From Phoronis australis (taxonomy: Eukaryota > Phoronida > Phoronidae): 62,699 nucleotides of DNA. Location: assembly GCA_002633005.1 (NCBI GenBank), contig NMRA01000618.1, positions 54,420 to 117,118 of the forward strand, in the 5' to 3' direction. Each line of letters opens with the position of its first letter. Position 1 is the stretch's first letter. The notes beneath the pieces were generated by a model. That model made no database searches and was not told the origin of the DNA. It saw nothing but the letters and a program-made list of their open reading frames with translations. Below, piece after piece: positions 13,501 through 25,500 of the stretch. The position numbers were made by a program, and so were the translations under genes.

Positions 13501-16500
13501 ATGGGTGTCCTGTGAAGTATGTGTTCTGTGTAAAAATGTGCAGACAGAAGCGCCAGCACAAATGACACTTGTAACCATTGTTTTGGCAAGTTTATGTGGA
13601 CTAGTGAAAGTGCAAGTGGAACTGCAAGGGGGCTAATTTGTGAATGAAGTATTAGATTGCTATAGAAGACCACCAGGTTTATCACAAACACCAACTAAAG
13701 GTTAGATATCAAATTTAAATACCTAAACCATAGTTGCCAACTTACAATGATTCTGAGATATCGTGGGCATCCACAGTAGCGTTGGAAGCCTTTTGAACAA
13801 TGTCAAAAACAATTTTGGCCATAATGTTTGTCAAAAATTGGTGATATTTAATCGTACTCAGTTTTCCTGTCCGGAACAATTGTATGTACACTAGAAAAAG
13901 GTATGAGATGGTCTCTTCCTCCTTACCACAGTATAATATATTTTGAGGTAGTTAACACTGGCCTGAACTGGACCACTAATATGGTGATAAATTGACACCA
14001 TGGAGTCTACCTGTTAATGGTAACTACTGTTTACATTTATGCTTGTCAACTGGATTGTTTTGGTTTAAAGACAACTCCTGTCTCCAGTTAGCAAGTGGCA
14101 TGTCACCTGCCTATGTGGGACTGTGGACTGCCTAGTCTATGCAGTGGACTTTATTGAAAGACATGTCCCTGTTAACCTATATTGAAAGTCATGTCCCTAT
14201 CAAGTTATTGAAAGTCATGTCCCTATAAACTTATTGAAAGTTATGTCCCTGTCAACTTATTGAAAGACATGTTCGTGTCAAGTTATTGAAAGACGTGTCC
14301 TTGTCAACATATTGAAAGACGTGTCCTTGTCAACTTATTGAAAGACATGTCCCTGTCAACTTAGTGAAAGAGATATCCCTGTCAACTTTCCTACTAAGTG
14401 GAGGGACTTTTCTGGTGTAGGTTCCAAGAAAAGTGATTGCCATTGCTGAGTAAAACCTGGCATTTTAGAAGGCAATTTGATAAAACGAACTTGTCAAATA
14501 GTTGCTACTTAGACATTTTTACAGCCTGTTAACCATTTAGTTGAAAAATGAAGCCATCAAATAGGACATAAAGCATCTGCCGGATTGATTCCATAATCGG
14601 TTATGCTGTTACATTAGTGTCAGCTTTGGCGACAGCATGCCAAGTCTTGAAAGTTAAGGTTCAGCAATACAGTGATCCTGAGCATTAGTGTATTTACTGG
14701 TAGATTATGTGTTAGTGTACTAGCCAGCCCAGATATCAATAGTCTACATAAAATATATTGATCAGCTCCAGGGTGGATCTCTTGATTTACCTTGTTAGCT
14801 CATGGTACTTCATCAGTTCCATGGAGAGACTAGAGTTATGTAACACCTCATCTTATAATTACATAGGGTTTGCATGAAATGAGATGGACTTGGTGAAACT
14901 CCCCAGCCCCCTTAAAGACACTTGTTCACTTTTTACACTAGTTTAGATCAAAGATGGCTCTAACATGGGGATAGTATTACCAAAGGTGTAGTGCCAGAAA
15001 AAATAGTGAGGGGGCACTAAAGAAAAATAATAAAATGCACAGATATTGTTGCAAAGTGTTGTAAAACCAAAAAGTTTAGTAGTTTCTGGTGTTTTCACCG
15101 ACTCATCTCACTTTGAGACCCAAGTTCATATTGATTTCAGCCAAGGTCTGGTGTTTTTTTAATGCTGTTCAAAAGCACACGTGGTAGCAAGGCTTGAAAG
15201 GCCATGATCTGCAAACTGATGAATGATAAAAGAAAAGACCCGTATTTTTTTGCTCATCGTAGGTGGATTTTTTTAAGTTTACAACTAAAAATAGCACACC
15301 AGCAATTTGATTTTCAAAAAATAGTACCAAAATCAACTATGTTTTTTGACTTAACACGGTACACCATTTTTAATAGAAAATAAAACCTCTCACAAAATGT
15401 AATTGAGGGAAGTGGCTTCCCCTTAACTTTGCCCTTGGCTACACTTCTTGGTACATCTGTGTTAAATAATCGGATCATCTACTGTCAGATTTTCTCAGTT
15501 TATAGACTGATGAAAGTCCATGTCGTTCGGTTAAATGGCAGCTATGTTTTTGCTGCGCCAGCGGCAATTGGGAAAGGCTTAAAAATTCTGTATTTAGATC
15601 AGCTCACTTTGAAATAGGTCATGTCTTTGAAAAAGCGTGGTTTTGAATAGGTTTTGGACTAAATTGATTGTGCTAAAATTTGTGTCATTAGGCTTTTCAC
15701 TTATTAGTGGAAGCAGGAAGCATATTTATTAAGCAGGTCAAGAGCTGAAAGGCAAGACTCTTTAGTGTGGATCTCGACCTCCTTGTTTAATACCTGATTC
15801 AGAAAATAAAATTAATGTTTTCTAGCCATTTAGGTAGCATGAGTAACAGCTCTGAAGTCTTAAACCATCCTAGTTTAGGTGGTCCTTAAGATAAACTTCT
15901 AAGAGCTTATCGTATCAACTTGGAGGTGTCTTTGCTTTGGGAAATGTTGGTGTAAGTGGTTAACAATGATCAGGGATGAAGTTAATGGTGCAGTAAAGTT
16001 TGCCTTAAATATATGGTTTGATCAACAGAGGTCAGCACTTGGATGTGGTGTAAACAATAATTTCATTGCTATCAGAGTTATCACCAGGTGTCGCTGTCAA
16101 TAGCAGCATGTGTTCTGATATTATTTGATATTTTCAATTAATTCACCGTTCTCTTTCTTTATTTCTTGTCTGACCAGATAAAGGACACTAAAGAATTTAT
16201 GAGAATTGCCCTGCCTAACGTCTTCCCAGTGTCATCTTGTTATGTTACCTGTATGACCCACATATCAAACTGTGATAGTTTCAACATCTGCTAACTACTG
16301 GAGCCTGTCTGAAAGGTGCAGAGACATACATCCAGGATCCTCTGGTACCAGTGTTAGCTTAGTACCACATGTCTATTGCAAACTCTTGCTTTGAGGTCTA
16401 ATTACCAATAGTGTTCCCTCTGGGAACAGGAGATTAAATTTAGGTTCCATGTTAAATTGAATGATCAGTTTAAAATTAATTTCATCTATTCCATAGTTAT

Positions 16501-19500
16501 TCACCTATTATTTAGTGGTCAGTTTGTCTGATAAGTGATTTTTTCTGAAATTTCTTAGCATATTAAAGATATCGACATTTTTAGTCTAGATATTGTGAGT
16601 TTGGTTTGTAGTTGGTAGTCTTTTTCAGCAAGGTTAATTAAGCAGACTCTGAAAAATTGGAAATGTTTACCTGTTAATAAGTTCCCTGCAAAGATATGGC
16701 CGTGACTAGGGTACCTTTCGTAATATGAGGTGAAATAAAAAATACGCTATGAGTATTCTGAACACGGAAAGTAGAATTTTTCTCAGTTTTGTTTTTTGTT
16801 GGAGTTTTTGAGTATTCAAATCTGCCTGGTTGGGTCCATTGCATTTTTAGTGGAGTAGAAATCAAGACAGTTCTATTAATTAAGCAAGTGGTCCACTTTT
16901 GTTTTTGGTGAACTTCTGAACATCCTCTGTGATTTATTAGATTCTAATCACTTGGTTCAAAAGAAACTATTCTTTTTTGTCTTTGACAAATGTACAAATT
17001 ACTAGAAAGTTCTTGTGACAATTTTCAAGAACTATCTGAATCATTACTGTGTGCAAGTTAGTAGAAGAATATGTCACAATCTCACTAGTGAGGAAACACT
17101 AGGTGAAATTTTATCTCCCTATTTTTCATATGACAAGTAGCACAAAATCAATGTGTTGCCAGTTTTAGGCTTTATTGCGTCACTTTGCACCAGACAAGAT
17201 GTTGAGTAGCTATGGTCATTCCCCACAATAGTGAGAAGCCTATGCGAAATGACAAATGATCTATTTTTTATGATTATTTTGTCTAACATTGGTGTGATGT
17301 TACTGTATGGGGCTTAACAGTGAACTGGCAGTTTGAGGGTTCTGCAGTTATGTAGTTATGTGTTCATGGTAACCAGACTTAGAGTTCATGCAATTATTGC
17401 CAGCTTTTCTATTTTCATAACCAGGCTGTTTGTAGTGATTCAGCAGCACATGTATCTGCGACAGACTGGGATTGTGAGGCTGTTTAATGAGTCAGGAATG
17501 CTGCCAACGAGCGCAATTTAAAATAAAGCATGACCATTGATACTAAGAGTGTCAATTTGTTTCAGAAAATGAATTATTTCTTCAAACTCTAAATTATTTG
17601 CAATTTGTCACCCACAAGTGATTTGTGTGTGTGTCCCAACGTAATAGTCGCATTAGTTCCGATCCCGGGATATGCACATGTAATCTTACTTGATGTTTCT
17701 CTTACTCTTGGTGGGTCCACTGGACCCAGGCAGCACTGACCAGGTATTGTTTGTTCCCATAGCTGGATGATACATCATTATGTAGAACCAAGTCCATGGT
17801 GAGTGGCCCAACCTCTTAACACTTAATCATCTTACACTGTTGTATGCTGACAGTTCAGTCACTAACCTCTTTCCGTGGATGTTGTTAATGCACCGTTTCC
17901 CTTCCCTGTAAAGTCTACATCCATACAGTACACGGTGAAAGTAATCGGACAAAGTACCGTTCCCCTTACCACTTCGCTTAAACAGCAAACATGACTTTAA
18001 AGCAAAATCATAATTACTGAATGGCTTTGATACCCAAATGATTTTCTTGTTAATTCCCTTCGTCCTGGGTTGTGATGGAAAATCACCCCGACGATGAATG
18101 CAGCTCCTGCCCAACTGCCATAACAGGGAATTATGGGCCATTTTGTCTGAATACTTCTGACGTGTACTGTACGTTCTTTACACGGATACTGTTGAGCTAG
18201 GATTGATGTTCATTCGTCAGTATATTGAAACGAACATACTTTCTCTGCTTACAGTTTTGCCCAAAGTCGTGCATCTTAAGTGGGAAACGTTTTTAGACCC
18301 CTGGCATGGTTCTGAGCCCTTAGAGATCCACCAAGTGACAATTATGGGAAACAATTTCAATTGGGGACAGAAATAAGAAATTGCCAATTACATACTGACT
18401 GTTCTTCACAAAGCCAGAAATTACTTGTAATCTCAATGAGCATTGAGTTGAGGCAAGGTTTATACCATAAAACAGATGGCATGAATGTAGCAGACTTCTT
18501 TAGTGTGGCGCTACTGTAGTATAAATAGAAATGTCTCCAATGATAATTTTCTAGTCTAGAAAGCTTGTGCTTTCTGCTGGGGGGAAACCATTTTAATTTC
18601 TATGACGGTGAAAATCTGTTTCGTTGCCAGTTTTATTGCCTCCCCCAAAAACATTGGTTGAATATGTCCTCTTGTGCCTAGGCACTGCAACAGCGCTGGG
18701 TTGGTTATGTTGACAGGGGTCCCAGACTGGAATTGTAAGATGGAGGAGTGCCTACACATCTTTCTACCCAATGTCCATTTCAGTTAAGTTTAACACAGGC
18801 CTGATGACTGCTGCTTTCTGTATTTTGGTCTATAGATAGAATGAGATTTGCCAGTAGGTGTCTGGGATTCACTGCCAATGATTCAATAGAAGTTAATGGT
18901 GATAGTTGGCTGTCTTCTCATTGCATGAGCTCCTGCATGACCACCAGTGAATCAGGCTCACATTGTGTACTGTTGGTCACTTGCCAGACATGTGTACAGA
19001 GAGAAATCTTGGTAGCAAATGTTTACTTACAGTTAGATAATTTCTTATGAATCGACATGCTCTCCTTACTCAGACAAATCTGTTCTTTGGCATTCATTTT
19101 TTCTACTGTGCACTGATAAGGTTGCATGCTTACTCTTAAACGCCAGCATTCTAAGAATTGCATGGTCTCTCCATTCTAATTCCATGGTCTCCCCAAGCCT
19201 AATATGGATTGCACAGTCCCTGGACTGGCCGCCAGGCAAAAATATGACATTCTTATTGACCTAGTTTGGATTCGTGTTTCCTATAAGTCTTTGCTCACTT
19301 CTATATTGAATGGAATTTCTTTGTCCCTATACCCCCACCATTGTTTTCCTGTGCATTCTGGGTATTCCATGCTAGACGCATCTGATGAATTGGTTATGCG
19401 TGCTGTTGCTCAACCATTTTCAACATGTAAAGAAGTAGATCCAAGTTTTATTAAAGCAAGTGTTCTGCTGCCAATATCATTATATTTTTGAAAATTCAAG

Positions 19501-22500
19501 TTGCTTCTATATGACACGTCTGAAGTAATCGGACGAAGTACCGTTTGTCGTGATAATGAGTAACGACCGGTCTTTCTAGAGCTAATCTGACAGTGAAGTC
19601 CTGTTCCACTCAGCCATAATGAAGAGGTGTTTCGGTTGTGCTCGGCCATCGTGACAGGAATTTCCGGGTCATTTTGTCCGATTATCTGTGGCTTTTACTG
19701 TGGGTTTTGTTGCTTTTACTTAGGATGTTTTTATCTGCTGATTTTATTTTACTGTCCACTGTGGTCATGATCTTGTACAACAAAGTTGTCCTAAGTAAAT
19801 GTAGAGTCTGGGGATTTAGAAACTGGAGACTCCCCTGAGAATGAGTTGGGAATTTGAAATCATCAACCCCATAATATAATCAGCAGTGACATTCTAACAC
19901 CAATACAGTTGCTATTGATCTAAACTAAAGTTGTCCTCACTGGCTCAGCTAGCAGTCATTGGACATGACTTTCATGTGATTTAGGGTAGAGAAACAATTC
20001 AATGACCAGGACCTTGAATTTGTGTTGAGTTCCCTTGGGCATTGTTTAGTCTGAGGGTCATGAATGTTGTGTAGGTTGGCCACTAAGTCTGACCTAGTGT
20101 CAATGTTGTTATACTTCTAACCAATCTGAATGTTTTGGGGTCAACGTTTTGTGACATAAAACTAGTGAGTACCCTAAGCATGGTTTTTTGTCAATGTTTG
20201 GTGTCCAATGGTAGTTACAAAATTAACACAATGGTAAGGGGTCACATGTTAACCTGCACCATCAGGTCCTATGGGTGACCTGATTGGACATATAATATAC
20301 AGGTTTTACAACTGTGTCGTTACTCAACCCTGATATCTATAACTGAACCTGCCTGGATCTCATTTGCCATGAAAATCACCTATTGCATGTTTTTGCAGTT
20401 GATTATGTTTCCTCTAATACACTCTGCTAACATCTAAGTACTATATTTTGTTTTCCTTATTTTGCAGCTTAAATCTTGGATTTATCGATTTGTCTGCTAC
20501 GGTAAAGTCGCGTGATTTTCGGACACTGAAAATTAATTCCAAGAGAAAAAAATCATTCTTGGACGAATCTCGCGAAATATCATTTTGTGGTGTCCGAATT
20601 TGGCGGACCTCCAAATTTGGGTTTCCGCTAGTGTCCGAATTTCGTGGGTGTACATTATTTCGATGAGCGGTCGTAGTATCAACAATGCTGGCTCGGTCAT
20701 TTGATAGCAGTATAATTGCAGGTAAATGNTGCTTACTCTTAAACGCCAGCATTCTAAGAATTGCATGGTCTCTCCATTCTAATTCCATGGTCTCCCCAAG
20801 AGCCTAATATGGATTGCACAGTCCCTGGACTGGCCGCCAGGCAAAAATATGACTTTCTTATTGACCCAGTTTGGATTCATGTTTCCTATAAGTCTCTGCT
20901 CACTTCTATATTGAATGGAATTTTTTTGTCCCTATACCCCCACCGTTGTTTTCCTGTGCATTCTGGGTATTCCATGCCAGATGCATCTGATGAATTGGTT
21001 ATGCCTGCTGTTGCTCAACCATTTTCAACATGTAAAGAAGTAGATCCAAGTCTTATTAAAGCAAGTGTTCTGCTGCCAATATCATTATATTTTTGAAAAT
21101 TCAAGTTGCTTCTATATGGCACGTCTGAAGTAATCGGACGAAGTACCGTTTGTCGTGATAACGGGTAACGACCGGTCTTTCTAGAGCTAATCTGACAGTG
21201 AAGTCCTCTTCCTCTCAGCCATAGTGAAGAGGTGTTTCGGTTGTGCTCGGCCGTCGTGACAGGAATTTCCGGGTCATTTTGTCCGATTATCTGTTGCTTT
21301 TACTGTGGGTTTTGTTGCCTTTACTTAGGATGTTTTTATTTGCTGATTTTATTTTACTGTCCACTCTGGTCATGATCTTGTATAACAAAGTTGTCCTAAG
21401 TAAATGTAGAGTCTGGGATTTAGAAACTGGAGACTCCCCTGAGAGTGAGTTGGGAATTTGAAATCATCAACCCCATAATATAATCAGCAGTGACATTCTA
21501 ACACCAATACAGTTGCTATTGATCTAAACTAAAGTTGTCCTCACTGGCTCAGCTAGCAGTCATTTGACAGGACTTCCATGTGATTTAGGGTAGAGAAACA
21601 ATTCAATGACCAGGATGTTGAATTTGTGTTGAGTTCCCTTGGGCATTGTTTAGTCTGAGGGACATGAATGTTGTGTAGGTTGGTCACTAAGTCTGACCTA
21701 GTGTCAATGTTGTTATACTTGTAACCAATCTGAATGTTTTGGGGTCAACGTTTTGTGACATAAAAGTAGTGAGTACCCTAAGCATGGTTTTTTGTCAATG
21801 TTTGGTGTCCAATGGTAGTTACAACATTAACACAATGGTAAGGGGTCACATGTTAACCTGCACCATCAGGTCCTACGGGTGACCTGATTGGACATATACA
21901 GGTTTTACAACTGTGTCGTTACTCAACCCTGATATCTATAACTGAACCTGCCTGGATCTCATTTGCCATGAAAATCACCAATTGCATGTTTTTGCAGTTG
22001 ATTATATTTCCTCTAATACACTCTGCTAACATCTAAGTACTATATTTTGTTTTCCTTATTTTGCAGCTTAAATCTTGGATTTATCGATTTGTCTGCTACA
22101 TTGCTTTCAATGTACCATTGTATCTCAATGTGTTTTTAACCCCTACCCAGATATTTTATGTTCCAGGACTAAGTATTACATGAAAAACCTAATTTTTGCT
22201 GGCATAACTATGGTCAGTTTCCAAGAAAACTTGAACAGCACAGAATCCATAGCAAAAGTAACCTGAATTTAACTGACATGTTTCTGCGCACTTTGTATGG
22301 CGGCTGGTAATGGACATACCTTAGATAGGCAAAAATAAATCTGACTCTACGACTTAAAAAGGTGACTGCAAGGTTCAAAAGCCGAAGCCTGGTTTTAAAG
22401 TGGTGTACTTAAAAGGGTAATAGTTGAATACATTAACGTGCCCGCATTTTGAGACCCAGTTTTCACTACTGAATAATGGACATCAATTGGTTCTCTAAAT

Positions 22501-25500
22501 GTGGCCACATTATTTGAGACTTATTGCCCTTAAAGGTAATACTTGTCTTAGAAAATGAACTTGCCCGATTATTTTTTCCTTGTGTGTCCTTTACGGACCC
22601 CCGTAACTTCCTGTGCATCTCCTGCTATGGTGTTGATAAGTAGTGGTCTTCCTGTTGAAGAAATTATATTGACACCAGGTGGGGTGCCAGTGTATCTATA
22701 TTTAGATCTGAGCCAGAGTGGGGAAGATGTGTTGATTTTTAGTCAAAACTCATCATCATGTATTTCATTGTGCAAGACATGTAAATATCAATGTTATACT
22801 CGGATATCAAGGGATATTCTATCTTAGATAGTTTGTTGGTCAATCTGTAAGTAATTTCTTCAAGAAAATTCTTTATCTCAATATTTTCAAGTTATTTTTT
22901 CAGTAAACTCTCACCAGTTATGGACAAAAATGTTTTGCTAAAATTGCCTTCTTCATTTGTCATAAGGCATTCTGAATGCACACAATTTCTCTAAACATTG
23001 CCTAATGGTAGCTATAGTACACAAAATGAAATGATAAAATATTTTGTTTGTGCCACGGAAAATGAGATGTCACTTGTGCAACACTGCAGCACATTGCGTG
23101 CTTTTGTACTCTGCTGTGCCTTGTGATATGCTGAGCTGTTATTGAGGTGTACGGTAACAAATAAAATTTGTAACTTGTTAGTCCAGTCAGTACCTGAATA
23201 CATGAGTATCTTGGAAGCCTTTTTGAAGATTCATGATCATGCAAAAAGTGGATGATCTGTGTGTTATTGACAATTTCCTGAGGAAGCAGAGGGGCCACTT
23301 TGATGGATTGCTTAGTTCAGTTTCAGTCAGTGCTAATGTTGACTGGGCAACTGTATTGTCCAACTTATTTGTATGATTGGTACAAAACCTTTAAAGTTTT
23401 TTTCAACATTGCAATTTGACTTTTCATGAAATCTAAAGCAATGTCTTAGCAACCCACTGTGAAATAGAAGCACTTCCCTGTTTAAGTTAGGTGGCAGCAC
23501 CAGTTCTCGGCCTAATGTGACCTGTTGTTACCGCTTGACATGCATTTCTCATGTGCAAATATCTTTAGCACACAAGTAATGGTTAGCAGGGAAGACTGGC
23601 AGTTCCAAGCAAAACTGTTAAAACTGCACCAATTTGGACTAAATTAATTGCCAACATTGCCCTTTTTCCCTTTTCAAGGGCTTTTTGTTCTGAAAACTGT
23701 TATTTTTATTCAGGGGTAAAGCCAATATTCAGGGGTAAAGCCAATATTCAAGGGTAAGGCCAATATTCAGGGGTAAGTCCAATACTCATGGGTAGGCCAA
23801 TATTCAGGTGTAAAGCCATATTCATGGGTGAAGCCAATATTCAGCTGTAAAGCCAATATTCAGCTGTAAAGCCAATATTCAGCTGTAAAGCCAATATTCA
23901 GGTGTAAAGCCAATGTTCAGGGGTAAAGATAATGTTCAGGGGTAAAGCCAATGTTCAGGGTTTAAGCCAATATTCAGGTGTTAAGCCAATATTCAGGGGT
24001 AAAGCCAATATTCAGCTGTAAAGCCAATATTCAGGGGTAAAGCCAATATTTAGGTGTAAAACCAATATTCAGGGGTAAAGCCAATATTCAGGAGTAATGC
24101 CAATATTCAGGTGTAAAGCCAATATTCAGGTGTAAAGCCAATATTCAGATGACAGACTTCAAGATGCTTTGGTAAATCTCTAACTCCAGTGACCAGAATC
24201 TATTAACAAAACTGCCTAACTGCCTAGGATGATTCACTTGACCTTGGTTTTGTTCCAGCAATAAGCGCCATCTTTGGGTTGTGACCTATCTGGAAATTAA
24301 ATGCTTTAGCCAGATCCAATACATCCCACTTGACCTGTATCTAATGGCCTAATGGTATAAACAGCCAAGGCTAGATGGCAGATAATATTCCAGTCATATT
24401 TTGACTTCAAGCTGATAGAGTGTCTGTATGAGACTGGATTGTTTCTCTGCCCTGGGTGATATCCAGTGAACAATTGTAACTCATTTTCTTGGGTTGACTT
24501 CACATATCGCAAACTTAAAGGATACAAAACCCGTTTTTTGTCTGTAAACCAATACTAATATCAACTTTCCCATCCAGTTCTCTGAAACAAAGTAATGCTG
24601 TGTAAGTCATCAAAACAGGGTTTAGTACTCTTTTAAGATTCTTTAATTTCAGAAAAATATAACGTTCAAAATTAGTCTGCCATTCTTTTATTTTCAAAGG
24701 TTTTCTACACTACTGTAAATGCTAAAACTTTGCTCTCCTTGTTACTGTTTGTAATTAAAATTTCACGAGTGAAGTTCAAAAGCATCTGAATACTTCACTT
24801 AGGGAAATTTAACGACTGCGGCATTGAGTGATTGGAATCGCCCAGTCTTGCCTCGCCTATTACCATCTTGGTTCTAGTGTTTATGTATGTGGTGACCCTA
24901 ATATTGATGGTGGTTTCAGAGCGTGGATAAACTGCAAAGAGAGAGTAGAAAGGTGTTCCAGGCACTACGCTACATCCATGGGGTGGTGGACAAGAACACA
25001 CTCCAGATGCTGCCGGGTTCAGCCTCCATCGTCCTGGAGACCGTCATGGAGATGAATACGTTGCTAAGCAACTACTTCATAAACCAGCAGAGGTGAGAAG
25101 GGGTTCTTATAATTGAGAAGAATTACAAACTGTGCGCATGGTTTGTTTCACTGTTTAGTTTTAAATTCAAACTCTATTCTATTTGCATTTACTACACATG
25201 CAGTGCATTTTTGCCACACAGTTAGGAATATTACGAGGCTGGTTTCATGGGAGTAAAAGGCTAATTCGGTCTTTGTTTTAGCCAACTAAGCATTAAAATG
25301 CAGTTTTAAATTGTCCTCGTTTAAAAGTAGATTTTTTTAAATTGCGTTATTTAAGTCAGTTTTTATGGCAGTTTAACTGCAGTTTAACGTCTTACATAGC
25401 GTAGCAACTCGGGAGAGTGCTAACACTTAGTGGGAAAGTGGCATTAATGCTATCTCATTACCACAAGTTATTGATTTACCTTGAACCAGAGCACTGTTTT

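Larger units (their letters stand above)
6591..24919. other. Large putative first intron of C3G
   Basis: About 18.3 kb between the candidate start exon and the first diagnostic C3G exon. Contents: Tc1-like MITEs, a (TG)n microsatellite, two minisatellites, the tandem 1.37-kb duplication and one possible microexon. I see no other convincing coding exon on either strand. Confidence 0.45.

Noticed and set aside
19204-19491. 95-residue frame repeated at 20761-21096
   Set aside because: Both lie in the tandem duplication. The frames differ at their starts and show no domain, so I take them as chance frames in duplicated non-coding DNA.
20467-20501. Exon-like segment LKSWIYRFVCY with a TTGCAG acceptor and a GTAAAG donor
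   Set aside because: Its 34 bases would break the phase-0 join to the C3G exon at 24920. In the second tandem copy the donor is absent. No homology to C3G.
23711-24149. Regular array resembling a CRISPR
   Set aside because: Units are directly adjacent with no unique spacers, and the window is eukaryotic. It is a minisatellite.
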